From: Pseudomonadota bacterium
GTDB lineage: Bacteria; Pseudomonadota; Gammaproteobacteria; Enterobacterales; Succinivibrionaceae
Direction: 5' to 3'
Assembly: GCA_023460615.1 (NCBI GenBank)
Contig: JAEWPL010000214.1
Location: forward strand, 1-7,676
Length of the DNA stretch: 7,676 nt
Position 1 is the stretch's first letter, and every line of letters begins with the position of its first letter. Positions 1 through 6,149 of the stretch are shown here, piece by piece. The notes under the pieces were generated by a model. That model had not been told where the DNA came from. It searched no databases and saw only the letters and a list, made by a program, of their open reading frames with translations. The position numbers and the translations under genes are program-made.

Positions 1-1170
1 TTCTCTTGATTCCTTGATTAGATCAAACATATCACCAGTGCTAGATGTAAAAACACCATCCATTAGTGCTAGTCTAACTTCTTTGTTGGGAATATATATA
101 ATTTTTTTTGCTTGATTATAGGCTAGATAACCTAAATGTATTAGGTAGGTAAAAGCGGCATCTTTATTTGTAATTGATGTTAAATCGTTTTTAAACTTTG
201 AAAAGTTGATGCCTGCAATAAAGTTGCTATTAACTAATTTTAATAGTTCATCTTTAACACCATCAATATTAGCGTTAATTATGTCTGTGACAGAATCAAA
301 AGCACCAGTATTCACCCAAAAAGATTCAAAGTTCTCAGCATCAATTAACTCACATATAGAGTTTGGATTTACCATATGGTATTTACCAAACGTATAGCCA
401 TCATACCAATCACAAGCTTCATCGAATGAAAAACCATATTCTTCACATAGAGATTTGGTTTCTTCAAGTGTAAAACCATAATATGGTGCTAATTTTCGGG
501 GTGAGGTTACGGTAGATTCTTTAAAGTTATTTAGCGCAGACTCAGAGTTATATCTTTTAATAGGAAGAATTCCTGTAATATATGCAAGGCTTATGTATTT
601 TTTTGAGGTAAACTCTCCTTTAAAAATGCCTCTTAAAAAATCAATATAATCTTTCTCTAATTTTGAGTCATGACTATGTTCTCTAAAAATTGCATCCCAT
701 TCATCAATGATAAAGATGAACATTTGCCCAAAGTCTGTATAAAGCTTATCAAGCGCTGATGCTAATTGACGATTGTCAAAGTGAATATTAAATTCTTTTT
801 CAAGCTCTTGTAAAATTCCTTCGCTTATTGAGTTAATAACACCATCTACACCTGTTTGACATTTTGCAATCTCAGCTTGCACATCAAAGCAGATAACGTT
901 GTGCTTGTTTAAATGCTCTTTATAGCTAGGATCTTTGGCAATATTTAAATTGTCAAATAAAGCTTTAGAATCACAGCCTTTAGAATAATAAGCTGTCATA
1001 AGCGATGTCATCATGGATTTACCAAAACGGCGAGGACGAGATACGCATATGCATTTGCCTTTAGTACATATACTTTTATTAAAAATAGATACCGCTGCTG
1101 ATTTATCAACAAAAATGCCCGTTAAATTTTCTTTTAGTTGCGCATTTCCAGGATTTAAGTAAGTACCCAT
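1..1170 (-). CDS. AAA-ATPase-like protein (PD-(D/E)XK nuclease-associated family), 3' end cut off by window
   Basis: The reading frame is open from an ATG at 1170 to the window edge (390 codons, no stop), so the protein is partial. The N-terminus MGTYLNPGN is typical of the AAA-ATPase-like family (PF09820 type). Walker A is RPRRFGKS at residues 45-52. Walker B is IFIIDEWD at 152-159, with D156 and E157. The family motifs TGILPIKRY (199-207), SALNNF (211-216), YDGY (256-259), LGYL (346-349) and IPNKEVR (360-366) follow in the usual order. The last of these normally leads into a C-terminal PD-(D/E)XK domain (PF08011 type), which would lie beyond position 1. An ATG at 1176 is also in frame, but the AAGAG Shine-Dalgarno at 1177-1181 abuts it and lies 6 nt from the ATG at 1170, so 1170 is preferred. 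The protein is presumably cytoplasmic, with no signal peptide or membrane segment seen. The cellular function of the family is not established. The gene is divergent from pflB. Confidence 0.88.
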   Translation of the reverse strand, partial: MGTYLNPGNAQLKENLTGIFVDKSAAVSIFNKSICTKGKCICVSRPRRFGKSMMTSLMTAYYSKGCDSKALFDNLNIAKDPSYKEHLNKHNVICFDVQAEIAKCQTGVDGVINSISEGILQELEKEFNIHFDNRQLASALDKLYTDFGQMFIFIIDEWDAIFREHSHDSKLEKDYIDFLRGIFKGEFTSKKYISLAYITGILPIKRYNSESALNNFKESTVTSPRKLAPYYGFTLEETKSLCEEYGFSFDEACDWYDGYTFGKYHMVNPNSICELIDAENFESFWVNTGAFDSVTDIINANIDGVKDELLKLVNSNFIAGINFSKFKNDLTSITNKDAAFTYLIHLGYLAYNQAKKIIYIPNKEVRLALMDGVFTSSTGDMFDLIKESRE

Positions 1171-1210
1171 AAACATCTCTTAAATGTAAGTTTATTACTG
1201 ACAAAAAATA

Positions 1211-1224
1211 AGCTTTAGAAAGCT
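1211..1224. repeat. Small palindrome upstream of the minus-strand ATPase gene
   Basis: AGCTTT and AAAGCT form a perfect 6-bp inverted repeat around a 2-nt centre (AG). It lies 41 bases upstream of the ATG at 1170 of the minus-strand gene. On that strand it overlaps a TTTATAGC stretch that could act as a weak -10. This position would suit an operator. However, a 14-base AT-rich palindrome can arise by chance, and no regulator is recognised. Confidence 0.3.
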
Positions 1225-1290
1225 ATAAATTAGATTTTTATTTATTCTGTGTACTATCTTAACATTAACGACAATAAATTTCTTTATTTG

Positions 1291-1306
1291 AAATCAAGCA
1301 AATCAA
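1291..1306. repeat. Tandem AAATCAA words (FNR half-site-like)
   Basis: AAATCAA occurs at 1291-1297 and again at 1300-1306, a 9-base period. ATCAA is one half of the FNR consensus TTGAT-N4-ATCAA, but both copies point the same way and no complete FNR dyad is present. The copies lie about 300 bases upstream of the likely pflB start point. A regulatory role is possible but unsupported beyond the word match. Confidence 0.2.
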
Positions 1307-1371
1307 ACTCATTTTTGTCTTTTGTAGATGGAATGTTTAACGTAAATAAATGTAATAGTAGATTATTGTTT

Positions 1372-1410
1372 TATTATTTGTTGAATAATAGGTTTATTAA
1401 CCTTAATTAA
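1372..1410. promoter_or_regulatory. Possible ArcA-like binding region upstream of pflB
   Basis: A perfect 7-bp inverted repeat (TATTATT at 1372-1378 and AATAATA at 1384-1390) is followed directly by GGTTTATTAACC and then CTTAATTAA (1402-1410). The complement of 1391-1401 begins GTTAATAAA. That word and CTTAATTAA each differ by one base from the core GTTAATTAA of the known E. coli ArcA box. ArcA is an established regulator of pfl in E. coli. Here both the presence of ArcA and its binding are inference, and AT-rich DNA produces such words readily. Confidence 0.3.
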
Positions 1411-1460
1411 AGAATTGTAAAAATTCCGATAACAATGCTTGTTTAGTGACTTAATAAACC
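1391..1460. repeat. 10-bp perfect inverted repeat with 50-base spacer
   Basis: GGTTTATTAA at 1391-1400 is the exact reverse complement of TTAATAAACC at 1451-1460. The arms lie about 136-205 bases upstream of the likely pflB transcription start. With a 50-base spacer they are more likely two facing copies of a protein-binding site than an RNA hairpin. The left arm overlaps the ArcA-like words described at 1372-1410. Confidence 0.45.
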
Positions 1461-1561
1461 CACTTAATGAATATATAAAAAATTTTGCCCTTAAAACCTA
1501 TCTACAAAGCCATTTTTTGAAGATTTTATTAAAAATGAGAACTATTCGCATATTAAGACAA

Positions 1562-1589
1562 TTGAACAATTAATTTCTTTCGCTATAAT
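1562..1589 (+). promoter_or_regulatory. Likely sigma70-type promoter of pflB
   Basis: A -35-like TTGAAC (1562-1567, 4 of 6 consensus bases) is separated by 16 bases from a perfect TATAAT -10 (1584-1589). Transcription would begin near 1596 and give a leader of about 92 nt before the pflB ATG. It is the best promoter match in the 518-base upstream region. No FNR dyad is visible at the class II position around -41.5, so if FNR acts here it does not use an obvious consensus site. Additional upstream promoters are possible, as known for pfl in E. coli. Confidence 0.65.
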
Positions 1590-1611
1590 TTGCTTGCTTT
1601 ATTGAGCGCAA

Positions 1612-1667
1612 CTGTAGTGAAAATCCAAATGCATCGCTACAGAGTTTTACAGATTAAAGATGTCTGT
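1612..1667 (+). promoter_or_regulatory. Structured 5' leader of pflB with alternative pairings
   Basis: CTGTAGTGA (1612-1620) can pair with TCGCTACAG (1634-1642) in a 9-bp stem with one G-U pair and a 13-nt loop. A smaller hairpin can form from ACAGA (1649-1653) and TCTGT (1663-1667). The word TACAGA occurs twice (1638-1643 and 1648-1653), so CTGTA can pair with either copy's TACAG and TCTGT with either copy's ACAGA; these pairings exclude one another. The pflB Shine-Dalgarno (1679-1683) lies just outside. The hairpin could stabilise the mRNA or act as a switch. I do not recognise a known riboswitch class. Confidence 0.4.
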
Positions 1668-1688
1668 TTAATTTAATTAGGAGTAAAC

Positions 1689-3935
1689 ATGAAAGAGCAA
1701 TGGCGCGGATTTACCGGCACTCACTGGGTTGATGATGTAAACGTACGTGACTTCATTCAACACAACTATACACCTTATGATGGCGATGAGTCATTCTTAG
1801 CAGAGCCAACAGTTGCAACTAACACTCTATGGGGTAAACTACAAGAGTTACAACACCAAGAGCGTGCTAAGGGCGGCGTTTTAGATATGGAAACAGAAAT
1901 TGTTTCTGGTATCACAGCTTACGGTCCAGCTTACATTGGTGAAGATACTAAAGATCTTGAGAAAGTTGTAGGTTTACAAACTGATAAGCCATTAAAGCGT
2001 GCTTTCATGCCTTATGGTGGTATCAAGATGGCTCAAGAAGCTTGCACCACTTACGGTTACACTCCTAATCCAAAATTTGACCAAATTTTCAATGAGTATC
2101 ACAAGACCCACAACCAAGGCGTTTTTGATGCTTATACTCCAGAAATGAGACTTGCTCGTAAGAACAAGATCATCACTGGTCTTCCTGATACTTACGGCCG
2201 TGGTCGTATCGTTGGTGACTACCGTCGTGTAGCTTTATACGGTATCGATTTCTTAGTAGCACAAAAGAAGGCTGATTTAGCAAACTGCGGTTGTGGCACC
2301 ATGACTGATGACATCATCCGTCAGCGTGAAGAGTTAGCAGATCAAATCAAAGCTTTAAATGCTATGAAAGTTATGGCAGCAAGCTATGGTTATGATATTT
2401 CTCAGCCAGCTAACAACGCTCGTGAAGCTGTTCAGTGGTTATACTTTGGCTACTTAGCTGCTATCAAGACTCAAAACGGCGCTGCTATGTCAGTAGGTCG
2501 TGTATCTACTTTCTTAGATATTTATATCAACCGTGATTTACAAGAAGGTACTTTAACTGAGGCTGAGGCTCAAGAGTTAATTGACCATTTAGTAATGAAG
2601 TTACGTATGGTTAAGTTTGCTCGTATTCCTTCATATAACCAATTATTCTCAGGTGACCCAGTATGGGCAACACTTGAGGTTGCAGGTTTAGGTATCGACG
2701 GTCGTTCACAAGTTACTAAGACTTGTTACCGTTTCTTACACACCTTAGAGAACATGGGTCCATCACCAGAGCCTAATTTAACTGTTTTATACTCTTCAAG
2801 ATTACCAGAGAACTTCAAGAAGTATGCAGCTAAGATCTCTATTGATACCTCATCAATCCAGTACGAGAACGACGATGTAATGCGTGCTGAGTGGGGCGAC
2901 GATTACTCAATCTGCTGCTGCGTATCTGCAACTCAAACAGGTAAAGAGATGCAATTCTTCGGTGCTCGTGCAAACTTAGCTAAGGCACTTCTATACGCAA
3001 TGAACGGCGGTATCGACGTTAAGACTCGTATGCAAGTTGGTCCTAAGTTACCAAAGATCACTTCAGAGTACTTAAACTACGACGAGTTAATGGCTAACTA
3101 CGACATCGTTCTAGAGTGGCTTGCTGATCTATACGTTAACGTATTGAACCTAATTCAATACATGCACGACAAGTACTACTACGAAGCTGCTGAGATGGCT
3201 TTAATCGATACTGACGTACGTCGTACTTTCGCAACAGGTATTGCTGGTTTCTCACACGTTGTAGATTCTATCAGTGCTGTTAAGTACGCTAAAGTTAAGC
3301 CAATCCGTGATGAAGACGGCATGGCAATCGACTTCGAAGTTGAAGGTGATTTCCCACGTTATGGTAACGATGATGATCGTGCAGATAAGATTGCTGTATG
3401 GTTATTAAAGACCTTCTTAACTAAGTTAAAGAAGCGTCACACTTATCGTAACTCAGAGGCTACAACCTCAATTCTAACCATTACTTCAAACGTTGTTTAC
3501 GGTAAGGCTACTGGTGCATTACCTGATGGTAGAAAAGCAGGCGAGCCTTTATCACCTGGTGCTAACCCATCATACGGTGCTGAGAAGTCTGGTTTATTAG
3601 CATCTCTAAACTCAGTTGCTAAGTTACCATATGAGTATGCTTTAGATGGTATTTCTAATACTCAAACCATCAGCCCTGATGCTTTAGGTCACAACGAAGG
3701 CGAGCGTGTAAACAACCTAGTTAACGTAATGGATGGTTACTTCGATCAAGGTGCACACCACTTGAACGTTAACGTATTCGGTACCGAGAAGTTAATTGAT
3801 GCTATGGAGCACCCAGAGAAGCCAGAGTATGCAAACTTCACTATCCGTGTATCAGGCTACGCTGTTAAGTTCATCGACTTAACTAAAGAGCAACAAATGG
3901 ACGTAATCTCAAGAACATGTCACAAGACTATGTAA
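1689..3935 (+). CDS. pflB: Formate C-acetyltransferase (pyruvate formate-lyase)
   Basis: This 748-residue cytoplasmic glycyl-radical enzyme converts pyruvate and CoA to acetyl-CoA and formate under anaerobic conditions. It aligns by eye along its whole length with E. coli PflB (760 residues). The active-site cysteines lie in SICCCVS, with Cys410 and Cys411 matching E. coli Cys418/Cys419; an additional Cys409 replaces the usual alanine. It is followed by GKEMQFFGARANLAK (418-432). The C-terminal radical loop is RVSGYAVKF, with Gly723 as the radical site (E. coli Gly734). The start is firm: AGGAG at 1679-1683 lies 5 nt before the ATG. Codon use is rich in CGT, GGT, AAC and CTT/TTA, consistent with high expression and unlike the more AT-rich ATPase gene downstream. 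pflA follows after a terminator. No focA formate channel gene lies directly upstream, in contrast to E. coli. Confidence 0.98.
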   Translation: MKEQWRGFTGTHWVDDVNVRDFIQHNYTPYDGDESFLAEPTVATNTLWGKLQELQHQERAKGGVLDMETEIVSGITAYGPAYIGEDTKDLEKVVGLQTDKPLKRAFMPYGGIKMAQEACTTYGYTPNPKFDQIFNEYHKTHNQGVFDAYTPEMRLARKNKIITGLPDTYGRGRIVGDYRRVALYGIDFLVAQKKADLANCGCGTMTDDIIRQREELADQIKALNAMKVMAASYGYDISQPANNAREAVQWLYFGYLAAIKTQNGAAMSVGRVSTFLDIYINRDLQEGTLTEAEAQELIDHLVMKLRMVKFARIPSYNQLFSGDPVWATLEVAGLGIDGRSQVTKTCYRFLHTLENMGPSPEPNLTVLYSSRLPENFKKYAAKISIDTSSIQYENDDVMRAEWGDDYSICCCVSATQTGKEMQFFGARANLAKALLYAMNGGIDVKTRMQVGPKLPKITSEYLNYDELMANYDIVLEWLADLYVNVLNLIQYMHDKYYYEAAEMALIDTDVRRTFATGIAGFSHVVDSISAVKYAKVKPIRDEDGMAIDFEVEGDFPRYGNDDDRADKIAVWLLKTFLTKLKKRHTYRNSEATTSILTITSNVVYGKATGALPDGRKAGEPLSPGANPSYGAEKSGLLASLNSVAKLPYEYALDGISNTQTISPDALGHNEGERVNNLVNVMDGYFDQGAHHLNVNVFGTEKLIDAMEHPEKPEYANFTIRVSGYAVKFIDLTKEQQMDVISRTCHKTM

Positions 3936-3952
3936 TTTAGATTATGTTTTAC

Positions 3953-3979
3953 AAAGAGGGCGCTTATGCGCCCTTTTTT
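3953..3979 (+). terminator. Intrinsic terminator between pflB and pflA
   Basis: GGGCGC (3958-3963), a TTAT tetraloop and GCGCCC (3968-3973) make a perfect 6-bp GC stem followed by six T (3974-3979). A-T and G-U pairs extend the stem outward to about 3953. This is a classic Rho-independent terminator 18 bases after the pflB stop. It should cut most pflB transcripts before pflA, so that PflB is made in large excess over its activase. Confidence 0.93.
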
Positions 3980-4002
3980 GACGACACAACCTGGAAATTT
4001 AA

Positions 4003-4743
4003 ATGACAAATCAAGGTTATATACATTCTTTTGAAACCTTTGGATCAGTAGATGGTCCTGGAGTTCGTTTTATCATTTTTATGCAAGGCTGTCCTATGCG
4101 TTGCTTATATTGTCATAATCCAGATACCTGGAAAATGAACGTAGGTGAGCTAAAGACTGTAGATGAGATTGTGACTAAAGCTTTGCGCTACAAAAACTAT
4201 TGGGGCAAAGAAGGTGGTGTGACTGTAAGTGGTGGCGAAGCCTTATCTCAGATCCAATTTTTAATTTCCTTATTTAAAGCTTTTAAAGCCAAAGGTGTAA
4301 ATACTTGTCTTGATACCTCTGCAGGACCTTATCGTGATAGTCCTGAATATATCGAAATGTTCGATGAGCTTATGCAATATACAGACTTAGTCTTATTAGA
4401 TATTAAGCACAGTGATCCTAAAGCACACAAAGAGCTTACAGGTATTTCTAATGAGAATATTTTAGCTTGTGCTAAGCATTTATCTGATTTAAATAAACCT
4501 GTGTGGATAAGACATGTACTAGTTCCAGGAATTACTGATAGTAAAGAGCAATTAGAAGGTGTTAAAAAGATCATTGACTCTTTATCTAATGTTAAAAACG
4601 TAGAAGTTTTACCATACCATTCTTTAGGTATTCACAAATATGATTCCTTAGGTATTGACTACAAGTTAAGAGATACCCCACATCCAACTCAAGAATCAAT
4701 TCAAATTGCCTGCAAAATTCTAAATGCAGCGGTTCGAGATTAA
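4003..4743 (+). CDS. pflA: Pyruvate formate-lyase activating enzyme (radical SAM)
   Basis: This 246-residue cytoplasmic radical-SAM enzyme uses S-adenosylmethionine and a [4Fe-4S] cluster to abstract hydrogen from the radical glycine of PflB, which activates it. The cluster motif CX3CX2C is CPMRCLYC with Cys30, Cys34 and Cys37. The SAM-binding GGE motif is at 77-79 within VTVSGGEA. The N-terminal SFETFGSVDGPGVRF and the later LLDIKH, VWIRHVLVPG and LPYHSLGIHKY segments match E. coli PflA (246 residues) by eye. The Shine-Dalgarno is weak (GGA at 3993-3995, 7 nt before the ATG). The 67-base gap from pflB holds a terminator and no clear promoter, so expression probably relies on read-through or on a promoter inside pflB. 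This fits a catalytic activator needed in small amounts. Confidence 0.97.
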   Translation: MTNQGYIHSFETFGSVDGPGVRFIIFMQGCPMRCLYCHNPDTWKMNVGELKTVDEIVTKALRYKNYWGKEGGVTVSGGEALSQIQFLISLFKAFKAKGVNTCLDTSAGPYRDSPEYIEMFDELMQYTDLVLLDIKHSDPKAHKELTGISNENILACAKHLSDLNKPVWIRHVLVPGITDSKEQLEGVKKIIDSLSNVKNVEVLPYHSLGIHKYDSLGIDYKLRDTPHPTQESIQIACKILNAAVRD

Positions 4744-4748
4744 GCTTT

Positions 4749-4781
4749 AAAGCAGCTTTAAGTATTGTAAGGCTGCTTTTT
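4749..4781 (+). terminator. Intrinsic terminator after pflA
   Basis: AAAGCAGC (4749-4756) pairs with GCTGCTTT (4772-4779). The stem can extend inward through TTTA/TGTAAG-side pairs with one G-U pair, giving about 12 bp around a 7-nt loop. Five T residues (4777-4781) form the tail. It begins 6 bases after the pflA stop, ends the pfl transcription unit and separates it from the ATPase gene at 4902. Confidence 0.88.
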
Positions 4782-4842
4782 GATTAATTAGTCTATTAAG
4801 TTAAATACATATTCAAGATTTGTGAATAATTTTTTATTCTGC

Positions 4843-4870
4843 TTTAAATATTATATATTTGTTTTATAAT
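4843..4870 (+). promoter_or_regulatory. Likely promoter of the AAA_14/DUF4143 ATPase gene
   Basis: TATAAT at 4865-4870 matches the -10 consensus exactly. TTTAAA at 4843-4848, with a 16-base spacer, matches 4 of 6 bases of the -35. Transcription would start about 25 bases before the ATG at 4902. The surroundings are extremely AT-rich, so the -35 in particular is uncertain. A terminator just upstream (4749-4781) makes an independent promoter here necessary. Confidence 0.5.
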
Positions 4871-4901
4871 TTAGTAATAATGTATACCTGAGGTATTAAA
4901 A

Positions 4902-6131
4902 ATGACTAAAATTATTAAACGAGAAACATACTTGTCTAAAATTAGACCATATTATGATTTAGATATTATCAAAGTAATTACCGGTATTAGACGTTCAGGT
5001 AAGTCATTTTTACTAAATTCTATTGTTAATGAAGTTAAATCTAAAGGAGTAAATTTAGATCATATTATCTATATTAATTTTGAGGATGTAGATTTTGCTT
5101 ATATTCAGAATGCAATCGATTTAAATAAGGACATTAAATCAAAAATATTTGATGATGATAAGTATTATATTTTTTTAGATGAAATACAGCATGTTCAAGA
5201 GTTTGAAAAAGCTTTAGCTTCCATTAAAGCTACTTGTAATGTCTCATTGTTTGTTACAGGAAGTAATTCAACGTTATTATCAGGAAAGCTTGCTAGCTTG
5301 TTGACAGGTAGAACCATCGAATTTGAGGTTTTTCCTTTTTCATATTATGAAGCTGTAGAGTACTTAAAAGTTAATAATACATCCTCAAATACTTTAACAA
5401 TTGAAAATTACTTAAAGTGTGGTGGATTTCCTTTTACATATCAGTTTGATTCTCAGCAGGAAGTCATAAATTATGTTAAACATTTGTATGAAGGTATTGT
5501 AGCTAAAGATATTGCTCATCCTTATTCAAGGATTGATAGGTCACTTTTTAATACTGTTGCGCTGTATATTTTAGCTAATGCTGGAAAGGAATTATCGATT
5601 GCTAATATTGTTAATTATTACAATTCGCATAATACGGATAACAAGCTTACAAGACCAATGGTTAAAACTTTTTTAGATAAAATGGTCCAAGCCTATTTGA
5701 TTTACCCTATTTCACAATATAATTTAAGCGGAAAACAGTCTCTAAATAGCCATCAAAAATACTATGCAACAGATCTTGCTCTAAGAACTATAGGGACAAA
5801 TACTATTGACTTTGAAGATACATTCTTCCTAGAAAATTTAGTTTGTAACGAACTTAAGTGCAGGGGATATGACGTAAGAACAGGTAAAACATACCGATCT
5901 GAAATTGATTTTATTGCCATTTTAAACGGTAAAAAATGCTTTATTCAAGTTTGCTATTACCTTCTAAATGAGCAAACCATTAAAAGAGAATTTGATGCGT
6001 TTAATCCAATTAAAGATCATAGTCCAAAATATGTATTATCACTTGATAAAATAGACTTAAGCCACAATGGTATAGCTCATTTAAATATTGAGGACTTCTT
6101 GTTGCATAAGGTTGATATCACTTTAACCTAA
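4902..6131 (+). CDS. ATP-binding protein, AAA_14 plus DUF4143 (nuclease-fold) family
   Basis: The 409-residue protein has an N-terminal P-loop ATPase domain. Walker A is GIRRSGKS (28-35), Walker B is YYIFLDE (88-94), the sensor-like TGSN is at 119-122 and the conserved LTGR ends at R137. The family motif CGGFP is at 173-177. The C-terminal DUF4143 part carries FLEN (E311), EID (334-336) and IQV (Q349), a degenerate PD-(D/E)XK arrangement that is normal for this family. The function of such proteins is not settled; some annotations call them archaeal-type ATPases. No signal peptide or membrane helix is visible. The start is supported by GAGGT at 4890-4894, 7 nt upstream. The gene stands alone between a terminator and a convergent gene. 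Its coding sequence uses many AGA, ATA and AAT codons, which suggests low expression or acquired origin. Confidence 0.92.
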   Translation: MTKIIKRETYLSKIRPYYDLDIIKVITGIRRSGKSFLLNSIVNEVKSKGVNLDHIIYINFEDVDFAYIQNAIDLNKDIKSKIFDDDKYYIFLDEIQHVQEFEKALASIKATCNVSLFVTGSNSTLLSGKLASLLTGRTIEFEVFPFSYYEAVEYLKVNNTSSNTLTIENYLKCGGFPFTYQFDSQQEVINYVKHLYEGIVAKDIAHPYSRIDRSLFNTVALYILANAGKELSIANIVNYYNSHNTDNKLTRPMVKTFLDKMVQAYLIYPISQYNLSGKQSLNSHQKYYATDLALRTIGTNTIDFEDTFFLENLVCNELKCRGYDVRTGKTYRSEIDFIAILNGKKCFIQVCYYLLNEQTIKREFDAFNPIKDHSPKYVLSLDKIDLSHNGIAHLNIEDFLLHKVDITLT

Positions 6132-6147
6132 TATCAACCTTACTTTT
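6107..6147. terminator. Perfect 12-bp inverted repeat at convergent gene ends, probable terminator
   Basis: TAAGGTTGATAT (6107-6118) is the exact reverse complement of ATATCAACCTTA (6131-6142), with a 12-nt loop. On the plus strand it is followed by CTTTT (6143-6147), so it probably terminates the ATPase gene. The left arm lies inside that gene's last codons; the stop codon TAA (6129-6131) is mainly in the loop, its last base starting the right arm. On the minus strand the stem lies past the glgX stop but lacks a proper T-run, so its action there would be weaker. Confidence 0.72.
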
Positions 6148-6149
6148 CC

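Larger units (their letters stand above)
1171..1688. other. Gene-free divergent regulatory region upstream of pflB
   Basis: These 518 bases separate the minus-strand ATPase gene from pflB. I see no coding frame of useful length on either strand, no tRNA and no mobile-element ends. The stretch is very AT-rich. It contains several short inverted repeats, GTTAA/TTAATTAA-type words resembling ArcA sites, two tandem AAATCAA words, one good sigma70-type promoter and a leader with hairpins just before pflB. Its length and repeat content fit a multi-input anaerobic control region for a highly expressed fermentation gene, but that role is inferred. No convincing promoter could be assigned to the minus-strand gene. 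Confidence 0.7.

Noticed and set aside
206..397. Plus-strand open frame of 63 codons
   Set aside because: It lies wholly inside the minus-strand AAA-ATPase-like gene, whose protein carries clear family motifs. It has no Shine-Dalgarno and is an antisense shadow.
1555..1575. Possible FNR site near the pflB promoter
   Set aside because: TTGAACAATTAA looks superficially similar, but the second half does not match ATCAA and the spacing is wrong. The TTGAAC is better read as the -35 element.
1660..1671. Three-codon upstream frame ATG TCT GTT TAA in the pflB leader
   Set aside because: It has no good Shine-Dalgarno, and a frame this short is expected by chance in AT-rich leader sequence.
3864..3883. 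GTTAAGT/ACTTAAC inverted repeat near the end of pflB
   Set aside because: The 7-bp stem falls in conserved coding sequence (VKFIDLT, next to the radical glycine loop), has no T-run, and is explained by the codons.
4329..4574. Minus-strand open frame of 81 codons
   Set aside because: It is antisense to the well-conserved middle of pflA and shows no recognisable product, so it is a shadow frame.
5832..5960. Loss of the canonical catalytic lysine in the C-terminal nuclease fold of the DUF4143 protein
   Set aside because: The E...EID...IQV pattern is the usual form in this family, so it is not an oddity of this gene.
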